Shown one piece after another: positions 57,786 to 64,000 of a DNA stretch of 64,000 bases (positions within the stretch are counted from its first letter, which is position 1; every line of letters begins with the position of its first letter). Made by a program: the position numbers and the translations under genes. The notes beneath the pieces were generated by a model. The model was not told where the DNA came from. It saw only the letters and a program-made list of their open reading frames with translations, and searched no databases. Origin of the DNA: Alphaproteobacteria bacterium (GTDB taxonomy: Bacteria > Pseudomonadota > Alphaproteobacteria > UBA6615); assembly GCA_022449545.1 (NCBI GenBank), contig JAKUPN010000008.1:37085-101084 (forward strand), given 5' to 3'.

Positions 57786-58794
57786 AAAGGATAAAAATAA
57801 ATCTGACGAAATAAATTATTTTATACTAATCGCAGTTCTTTCGGGTCTCGTATTAATACTTTTTACTTCTTCAATTTTTTTGGGTACAACAAGCATATCC
57901 ATAAAAAAATCTCTAAGTGCTGTTTCGGCATTGGAGGGATTGTATTTAACGATTATTTTAGAGCTTCGGTTGCCCAGAGCTATTTTAGCTTTATTTATGG
58001 GCGCAGCATTAGGTATTTCAGGAGCGGCGCTTCAAGGGTTGTTGCGCAATCCCCTAGCCGAACCTGGTTTGATTGGAGTTTCAGGTGCTTCTGCTTTAGG
58101 GTCTGTAATAGTATTTTATACTGGTTTATCTGTGAGCTATTCCTTTGCGTTACCAGTGGGGGGCATGACAGGGGCAGCCCTTTCTATCCTGTTATTATAT
58201 TTTTTGGCGGGTAAGGATCCTTCTATATTAAAACTTATACTGGCGGGAGTGGCTATTAACACTCTTACAGGGGCTCTTACTGTTCTCGCTCTAAATCTTT
58301 CGCCTAATCCTTATGCAGCATATGAAGTTTTTTTCTGGCTCCTTGGTTCTCTAGAAAACACAAGTGTGAATCATGTTTTTCTTGCGGCTCCATGCATATG
58401 TGTGGGATTAATCATATTAGCAACTACAGGACGCGGATTAGATGCCTTGACCTTGGGTGAAGATGTTGCTCGTTCTTTAGGTGTGGGGTTAAGAAATTTA
58501 CAAGCTCGAATAATACTTGGTACAGCCTTATGTGTTGGAGCTTCTGTATCAGTTGCGGGAGTGGTCGGGTTTGTGGGACTCATAGTCCCGCATTTGTTGC
58601 GACCGGCAGTAGGCCATAGTCCAGGGCGCCTTCTTATCGTTTCCGGTTTGGGAGGAGCCACTTTAACTTTAGCAGCTGATATATCAGTCCGCTTTATAGC
58701 TACTGGACAAGGTCTACAACTAGGAGTTCTGACTGCCCTTTTGGGTGCCCCATTTTTTATACTATTAGTTTTTAAGCTTCGTGAGGATGATTAA
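57778..58794 (+). CDS. btuC: Cobalamin ABC transporter permease BtuC-like
   Basis: Integral membrane FecCD-family permease of about 338 residues and ten helices. Family motifs are LRLPRAILALFMGAALGISGAALQGLLRNPLAEPGLIGVSGASALGS (cores LRLPRAIL and RNPLAEPGLIGVSGA), and VAGVVGFVGLIVPHLLRP with GxSHGRL-like HSPGRLLIVSGL. A TTG 21 bases earlier is in frame but ATG 57778 is better. Overlaps btuF by 8 bp and btuD by one base. Confidence 0.93.
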   Translation: MIEKDKNKSDEINYFILIAVLSGLVLILFTSSIFLGTTSISIKKSLSAVSALEGLYLTIILELRLPRAILALFMGAALGISGAALQGLLRNPLAEPGLIGVSGASALGSVIVFYTGLSVSYSFALPVGGMTGAALSILLLYFLAGKDPSILKLILAGVAINTLTGALTVLALNLSPNPYAAYEVFFWLLGSLENTSVNHVFLAAPCICVGLIILATTGRGLDALTLGEDVARSLGVGLRNLQARIILGTALCVGASVSVAGVVGFVGLIVPHLLRPAVGHSPGRLLIVSGLGGATLTLAADISVRFIATGQGLQLGVLTALLGAPFFILLVFKLREDD

Positions 58795-59582
58795 TGACTC
58801 ACCTAAGCGCAAAAGACGTTAATCTCAAACGTAGTGGTCGAAATATACTTAAAAATATTTCCCTTTCCCTTGGTTCAGGAGAGTTGGTAGGTCTGATTGG
58901 TCCTAATGGAGCGGGAAAAACAACCCTTTTAAAAGTATTGCTTGGGCTTATTGAGCCTACAAGCGGACTAGTCCAGTTGAATAATATACCAATATCAAAG
59001 GTTTCCAGAAAAAGTGTTGCAAGTCATATAGGTTACCTTGCTCAAGGCTCCCCCTGCCACTGGCCCTTAACCGTAGAGAAAGTGGTTGAACTTGGTTATT
59101 TGTCTCGAGGCAAAGCTAGAAATAATGATATTGCCAGTAAACTCTCTTTATTGAATCAAGCAATTAATAAATTGGGACTTTCATCACTTAGACATCGATT
59201 AGTACCTACTTTATCTGGTGGAGAACGTACCTTAACTATGATAGCACGCTGTCTAATGGGCGGCTCTCCTTTGCTTCTTGCTGATGAGCCAATTACGGGT
59301 CTTGACCCTGGTCACCAAGTGGATGTGATGTCCAATTTTTTAGATCATATTTCTGAGATTAACGGAGTGGTTGCAGTTTTACATGATTTAAACATTGCAG
59401 CCCAATATTGTGACCGGCTTATTTTGATGGATCAGGGAGCTATAGTTTCAGATGGGCATCCAAAAGATGTTTTAACCTCAAAAAATCTGATCGAGGTTTA
59501 TGGAATAGTGGCTGATATATCTCTTAAAGATGGTCGCCCGCTTGTTATTGGCCATAGAGGCAGAGGTGGTCATGATTTCTAA
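58794..59582 (+). CDS. btuD: Cobalamin ABC transporter ATPase BtuD-like
   Basis: ATP-binding subunit of 262 residues. Walker A GPNGAGKTTLLKVLLG, Q-loop region IGYLAQGSP, signature LSGGERTLTMIARC, Walker B LLLADEPITGLDP and H-loop VLHDLNIAAQYCD are all present. The start overlaps the btuC stop as TAATG. Together with BtuC and BtuF it forms the inner membrane corrinoid importer. Confidence 0.93.
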   Translation: MTHLSAKDVNLKRSGRNILKNISLSLGSGELVGLIGPNGAGKTTLLKVLLGLIEPTSGLVQLNNIPISKVSRKSVASHIGYLAQGSPCHWPLTVEKVVELGYLSRGKARNNDIASKLSLLNQAINKLGLSSLRHRLVPTLSGGERTLTMIARCLMGGSPLLLADEPITGLDPGHQVDVMSNFLDHISEINGVVAVLHDLNIAAQYCDRLILMDQGAIVSDGHPKDVLTSKNLIEVYGIVADISLKDGRPLVIGHRGRGGHDF

Positions 59583-60615
59583 AAAGTTAGAACCTCATAT
59601 GACTGTTTCAAATACTAAAAATACTCATTTTTCTATTGTTCGAAAAAGGTTCTTTAGAGCTAACCGGCGCAAAGAATTATTTTTCTTAGCTGTATTTTCT
59701 TCTTTAATTGTTCATCTTATAGGAGGTGTCTATCTATTGAACCTACCGACACAAGAGGTAAATACTGTCGATAAACTTCGGTTAGAACTAGTATTCAGTC
59801 CTCTCCTTGAAGCAAAACGGGATGTGATGTTGGAGCCCTACGGTAACATTAATCCATATGATGAGTTGTTCGTTTCAGAGGAGCCGCTAACTATTAAAAA
59901 TCAATTTAATCACCTAACTGAGAAGCAAGAAAAAAAAGAGGATGCTTTTTATCAAGGCATATCAGCCAAAGCAGTTCAGTCCAATATTGTGGATAATTTT
60001 CGTCCTAACAACAAAGGAGAGGCAGGTTATTTAAAAGTCAAACCGATCTTAAAACCTAAAGTCTACTCCCAAAAACAAAAACCCCTAAAAGAGATATTTG
60101 TAAAAAGATCGGATCAGATACCAGCGCAAAACAAGTCGATTGTTGTAAGTAACAGTGGTGATTTAAAGAAACACGCATTTAATCATGACCCATTAGCTCT
60201 TGAAACCAGAAGTTTGAAGGAAAATAAGACGATAGAGAATGTTTTTCTAAATGAGGAGATAAGCTCTCCTGAAAGCAAGACAAAAACCAGTCCTCTGAAA
60301 GGAAAAGTAGCTAAAGATATGGGCAATCAATCTGTTGTCGCAAAAGCAGTCCCAAGTGCAGAAAATACTGGCCCCCACTACCCACAGGTCGCCATTAGGG
60401 AAAGGCTGCAGGGACGCGTCGTCTTAGATGTTGAAGTACTTGAATCTGGACACGTTGGTAATATAAAGGTTTATAGCCCCAGTAAACATAGCGTTTTAAA
60501 TAAATCAGCCCTGCAAGCAGTTAGTAAATGGAGGTTTGAACCAAGTATTAAGCAGGGTACGGTAGTTCGTTCATGGGTGAGAGTTCCCGTGAAATTTAAA
60601 TTGGATAATTGGTAA
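59572..60615 (+). CDS. tonB: TonB-family energy transducer
   Basis: A protein of about 347 residues linking proton motive force to BtuB. It has an N-terminal anchor (FFLAVFSSLIVHLIGGVYLL), a long Lys/Pro-containing periplasmic linker, and a C-terminal TonB domain: GPHYPQVAIRERLQGRVVLDVEVLESG, KSALQAVSKWRFEPS, and WVRVPVKFKL. It is the last gene of the B12 operon, overlapping btuD by 11 bp; a dedicated TonB. No exbB or exbD genes are in the window, so it presumably uses a set encoded elsewhere. ATG 59599 is an alternative start. Confidence 0.88.
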   Translation: MISKKLEPHMTVSNTKNTHFSIVRKRFFRANRRKELFFLAVFSSLIVHLIGGVYLLNLPTQEVNTVDKLRLELVFSPLLEAKRDVMLEPYGNINPYDELFVSEEPLTIKNQFNHLTEKQEKKEDAFYQGISAKAVQSNIVDNFRPNNKGEAGYLKVKPILKPKVYSQKQKPLKEIFVKRSDQIPAQNKSIVVSNSGDLKKHAFNHDPLALETRSLKENKTIENVFLNEEISSPESKTKTSPLKGKVAKDMGNQSVVAKAVPSAENTGPHYPQVAIRERLQGRVVLDVEVLESGHVGNIKVYSPSKHSVLNKSALQAVSKWRFEPSIKQGTVVRSWVRVPVKFKLDNW

Positions 60616-60673
60616 GTTAGCTAATCTACTTTTAGACTCCCCATCTTTATTAAAATCTGCCAGAGTTTTTTGA

Positions 60674-62917
60674 ATGAATAAGATTACTATCAGAAACGCC
60701 CTAGAAAGAGCGCTTAAGGCACATAGGGAAGGGAAAGTTGAGGAGGCGGAAAAATATTATATTGCAATTCTTCAGGCTCAACCGAAACATTCTGATGCCA
60801 ATCATAATATTGGAGTATTAGCCGTTGGTCTGGGTAAGGTAAAAGAAGCATTACCCTTTTTTAAAACGGCGGTCGAGACTAATTCTAAAGTAGATCAGTA
60901 CTGGTTAAGTTACATAAATGCGCTAATCAATTTAGGCGAACTGGATGAGGTCCTACTAACTCTCGGTAAATATAAGAAAGAGAGTGATGAAGGAAAAGAT
61001 TTTCCAACAACTTTAGAAAGTCAAGAAAAGACCCTCACTATCAAGAATGGCTTCGCTAACGCCTATTGTGATCTCGGGCATGCACTTAAAGACGAGAAAA
61101 GGCTTGAAGACGCTATAAGAAGCTATCAAGAGGCCATAGCTATTCGGCCTAATTATGCTGAGATCTATTATGATTTGGGAATTGCTCTAGCTTTAAAGGG
61201 TGATTTAAAGGCATCCATAGACAACTATAAGAAAGCTATTAATCGTAAACCTAATTATGCCGAGGCTTATTGTAATATGGGGGTTAATCTTTATAAAAAT
61301 GGGAATCGGGATCAAGCTATACAGAGTTTCAGTCGGGCTATCGAAATAAATCCTGACGTTGATGAGCCCTATAGTAACTTGGGAGTTAGCCTAAAGGACG
61401 CCACTTTCCTAAAACCTGTAAAGGGCATGCAAGAAACTATTCTTAAACTGCTGGAGAAAGGAAATGTTGTTCGACCAATAGATATAATTAGAGCAACAAT
61501 TAGCCTTCTTAAATTTGATCCGATAATAACCAACGCATTGAATAAACATAAGGAAGGAAATACACGCCAAAATATAGAACGAACCTGCGCAGACCTTGCC
61601 AAAAATTCTCTTATGACGAAAACAATGAAGACCTGCCCTATCCTGGATATAGAGGTTGAAGGCCTGCTTACAGAGATTAGATCTTCTGCGCTATTATGTA
61701 TTTCTGAGATTATATATAAAGACGAAGCCCTAGAATTCATTTCAGCACTGGCCCTACAATGTTTTATAAATGAATATCTGTACGATCAAACAGACGAAGA
61801 AACTCAAGCCCTAACAAAACTTGAACGAGCTGTTGAAAAAAAGCTCTTATCCGGTATTCAGCCCTCAATTATTGAAATTCTAATTTTGGCTAGTTACAAA
61901 ACATTACACGAGTATGCTTGGCACCATTTATTATCCATTCCTGATAAATTTGAAGAATTAGAAAAACGGCAAATTAGAGAAATACAGGAAGAAAAAGATA
62001 TTCAGTCAAGCATTCCTATTCTTCAAGAAATCCAAGACGAAACATCTTTAAAGGTAAGAAGCCAATATGAAGTTAATCCATACCCAAGATGGTTGGACCT
62101 TGGAATGAGCATAAATTCCCAGTCAATTTCGGAGATTATTAAAGAAATAAATCTTAAAACATATGATGATAAAATAAAGCAACTTGATAATATAAATATA
62201 CTTATTGCTGGTTGCGGAACAGGACAACATCCTATTGGGGCATCATCAAAATATAAGAATGGGAACATAACTGCTGTAGATTTGAGTCTAAAAAGTCTAG
62301 CCTACGCTATAAGAAAAACCAATGAACTAAGCGTAAATAATATAGAGTACCTGCAGGCAGATATATTAGATTTGGTTAAACTTGACCGAAAATTTGATAT
62401 CATAGAAAGCGCGGGAGTTTTGCATCATATGAAGGACCCCTTGGGAGCTTGGAGTATTTTGGCTCAGTGCCTGCAACCAGGTGGGCTTATGAGAATTGGA
62501 TTATACAGTAAATTAGCAAGACAGCATATTTTAAGAACGCGAGATGAGGTGGTTCGATTAGGAGTAGGATCTGATAATATATCCATGAAAGAATTTAGGA
62601 ACCAGATTATTAAATCAGAGGAAGACCATCATAAAAGGGTAGTGTTAACTGGTGATTTTTATACTATGAGTTCGTTACGAGATCTTTTATTTCATGTTCA
62701 AGAGCAAACGTTCACTATTCCTCAAATAGATGACTCCCTTTCTGAGCTAGGTTTAGAATTTTGTGGATTTGACTCGGTTTCGATACTTCAGGAGTTTATG
62801 GCAGAAAATAGAGAACCTGATGATTTATACGATTTAAATAAATGGCATGATTTTGAAGACAATAATCCTCGAACGTTTATAGGGATGTATAGTTTTTGGT
62901 GTCAAAAAGTTCGCTAA
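60674..62917 (+). CDS. TPR-repeat protein fused to a SAM-dependent methyltransferase
   Basis: A 747-residue protein. Residues 8-240 contain several tetratricopeptide repeats with consensus spacing (GKVEEAEKYYIAILQAQPKHSDANHNIG, KRLEDAIRSYQEAIAIRPNYAEIYYDLG, GDLKASIDNYKKAI, GNRDQAIQSFSRAIEINP; cores given). A long helical region follows, then a class I methyltransferase with the SAM loop ILIAGCGTGQHPIGA (about 513), NITAVDLSLKSLAYA and GVLHHMKDP. Such TPR-methyltransferase fusions are common in marine alphaproteobacteria; the substrate is unknown and may be a protein or glycan held by the TPRs. It follows the B12 operon after 58 bp. Confidence 0.85.
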   Translation: MNKITIRNALERALKAHREGKVEEAEKYYIAILQAQPKHSDANHNIGVLAVGLGKVKEALPFFKTAVETNSKVDQYWLSYINALINLGELDEVLLTLGKYKKESDEGKDFPTTLESQEKTLTIKNGFANAYCDLGHALKDEKRLEDAIRSYQEAIAIRPNYAEIYYDLGIALALKGDLKASIDNYKKAINRKPNYAEAYCNMGVNLYKNGNRDQAIQSFSRAIEINPDVDEPYSNLGVSLKDATFLKPVKGMQETILKLLEKGNVVRPIDIIRATISLLKFDPIITNALNKHKEGNTRQNIERTCADLAKNSLMTKTMKTCPILDIEVEGLLTEIRSSALLCISEIIYKDEALEFISALALQCFINEYLYDQTDEETQALTKLERAVEKKLLSGIQPSIIEILILASYKTLHEYAWHHLLSIPDKFEELEKRQIREIQEEKDIQSSIPILQEIQDETSLKVRSQYEVNPYPRWLDLGMSINSQSISEIIKEINLKTYDDKIKQLDNINILIAGCGTGQHPIGASSKYKNGNITAVDLSLKSLAYAIRKTNELSVNNIEYLQADILDLVKLDRKFDIIESAGVLHHMKDPLGAWSILAQCLQPGGLMRIGLYSKLARQHILRTRDEVVRLGVGSDNISMKEFRNQIIKSEEDHHKRVVLTGDFYTMSSLRDLLFHVQEQTFTIPQIDDSLSELGLEFCGFDSVSILQEFMAENREPDDLYDLNKWHDFEDNNPRTFIGMYSFWCQKVR

Positions 62918-63065
62918 ACGAACTCATAAACTAGGAATAATTTAATCTAAACTCCATAAATTTGGCCCACATAAAAAATTTGTAAACGGTTTTTTAAACA
63001 ATTAAAAACTATAATGAACGTAGCTAAAACTATTATGTTTCACCTACTATAATTGGAGATTAAAG

Positions 63066-64000
63066 ATGTCTAAGAGTTTAATGCGTAGACCTAAAAACAA
63101 AAAAAAAGATGGATCTTGGAGTGAAGTCAGAGAGGGTATGCGTATTGAGTGGGATGTGCCCATAACGATGGATGATGGTCTTGTTTTACGTGCCAATGTT
63201 TACAGACCAATTAAAAAAGGTGCCTATCCAGTTATTTTATCTCATGGACCCTACGCAAAAGACCTCGCTATTCAAGACGGATACCCGAGCGTTTGGGAAC
63301 ATTTTTCATCAGATCATCCGGAAGCTATTGCGGGTTCAACAAACATTCATCAGAGTTGGGAGGTTGTAGATCCGGAACAATGGGTGCCCGATGACTATAT
63401 TTGTATTCGTGTAGATTCCCGAGGAGCCGGCCGATCCCCAGGGTTTATTGATCATTGGTCGCCCCGCGAGACAACGGATTTCAAAGATTGTATTGAATGG
63501 GCGGGCCAACAAACCTGGTCAAATGGAAAAGTAGGATTGGCCGGAATTTCTTATTATGCTGTTAATCAGTGGCAGGTGGCTGCTTTACGGCCAAAACATC
63601 TGGCCGCAATGTGTGTTTGGGAAGGGTTTAGTGATTTTTACCGGGAGATGTCCCACCATGGAGGTATTCATACAACTTTCATTAGTAATTGGTATAATCT
63701 ACAAATTAAAACGGTACAGCATGGGCTTGGAAAGCGTGGTCATAAGAGCCGAGTTACTGGAGAACTAGTAGCTGGACCAAAAACTCTTTCGGATGAGCAG
63801 CTCGAGAAAAATCGAACTAATTTGGGTCAAGATTACAGATCACATCCACTTGATGATCAATACTACTCTGGTCGGAACGCAGATTTTTCAAAAATACAAG
63901 TCCCGCTGCTGTCAGCCACGAGTTGGGCTGGTCAGCCGTTACATCCTCGTGGGAACTATGTCGGTTATTTAGAATCTGGTTCAAAACAGAAATGGCTCGA
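63066..64000 (+). CDS. CocE/NonD-family alpha/beta hydrolase, N-terminal part
   Basis: The frame is open from ATG 63066 to the right edge, so about 311 residues of a larger protein are visible. It belongs to the S15 X-Pro dipeptidyl-peptidase/CocE group: IEWDVPITMDDGLVLRANVYRPI near the start, DSRGAGRSPG, the catalytic Ser162 in VGLAGISYYAVNQW (GxSYxG-type nucleophile elbow) and IQVPLLSATSWAGQ. Relatives hydrolyse esters or act as cocaine esterase-like and glutaryl-7-aminocephalosporanic acylases. The usual Gly-Gly after Ser-Tyr is Tyr-Ala here. The C terminus is outside the window. Confidence 0.85.
   Translation, partial: MSKSLMRRPKNKKKDGSWSEVREGMRIEWDVPITMDDGLVLRANVYRPIKKGAYPVILSHGPYAKDLAIQDGYPSVWEHFSSDHPEAIAGSTNIHQSWEVVDPEQWVPDDYICIRVDSRGAGRSPGFIDHWSPRETTDFKDCIEWAGQQTWSNGKVGLAGISYYAVNQWQVAALRPKHLAAMCVWEGFSDFYREMSHHGGIHTTFISNWYNLQIKTVQHGLGKRGHKSRVTGELVAGPKTLSDEQLEKNRTNLGQDYRSHPLDDQYYSGRNADFSKIQVPLLSATSWAGQPLHPRGNYVGYLESGSKQKWL

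Noticed and set aside
58371..58661. 96-codon minus-strand frame inside btuC
   Set aside because: It is antisense to the permease and has no ribosome site or recognisable domain.
63172..63768. Short frames of about 65-70 codons near the right edge
   Set aside because: They lie in other frames inside the partial CocE-type gene, which is open from 63066 to the window end.

Overview
The window is a gene-dense, AT-rich stretch of alphaproteobacterial chromosome, apparently complete except for a truncated gene at each end. The alphaproteobacterial call rests on several things. Irr with its histidine triplet sits next to fabA-fabB-fabI. RegB/RegA carry the quinone and redox motifs of that class. 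The gene order corC-lnt-metK-trmB-rimP-nusA-ylxR-infB-rbfA-truB-rpsO-pnp is typical, as is mutM divergent from ubiE-ubiB-coaBC with rpsT next to dnaA. Low GC, short spacers and streamlined operons suggest a free-living, probably marine, lineage; I cannot name the genus. I see no insertion sequences, prophage, CRISPR array, tRNA or rRNA.

Layout. 1-14055: end of a CorC-type protein, lnt, metK, trmB, then the long translation/RNA operon rimP-nusA-ylxR-infB-rbfA-truB-rpsO-pnp, with candidate RNA switches or terminators before metK, before rimP, before rbfA and between rpsO and pnp. 14109-16745 (minus): unsaturated fatty acid genes fabA-fabB-fabI, divergent from irr. 17508-20216: an Irr-box-like site, then rubrerythrin, a two-ferredoxin CCG Fe-S protein and DUF3501, a conserved set of unknown function. 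20225-26489: mixed genes including an amidohydrolase and an Rrf2 regulator-cysK-moeB operon, then coaBC. 26616-31571: ubiE-ubiB, mutM, an enoyl-CoA hydratase and rpsT. 31572-38873: AT-rich region with repeats, then dnaA-dnaN-recF-gyrB, a cluster often near a replication origin.

38968-47366: class A penicillin-binding protein, a TauE-like permease coupled to a lone ABC ATPase, a tandem pair of EamA exporters, a COG3618-type hydrolase, a DapA-type aldolase, a YcgN-like protein and an ankyrin protein. 47403-51958: cobalamin late-step genes (phosphatase, a CobS with a degenerate motif, CobT) followed by regB-regA. 52070-54354: hldE and an SDR.

54464-60615: a cobalamin riboswitch with an unusually long structured expression platform, controlling btuB-btuF-btuC-btuD-tonB, a complete outer-to-inner membrane corrinoid uptake operon. 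With cobC/cobS/cobT nearby the cell looks equipped to import corrinoids and attach or exchange the lower ligand; no early corrin-ring genes are in the window. 60674-64000: a TPR-methyltransferase fusion and the start of a CocE/NonD hydrolase.

The most notable observations are the structured domain between the B12 aptamer and its terminator, the long-range structure before metK, an overlapping attenuator before rimP-nusA, a 27-bp tandem duplication abutting dnaA, a CobS lacking key acidic residues, and the Irr-linked rubrerythrin/Fe-S/DUF3501 module.
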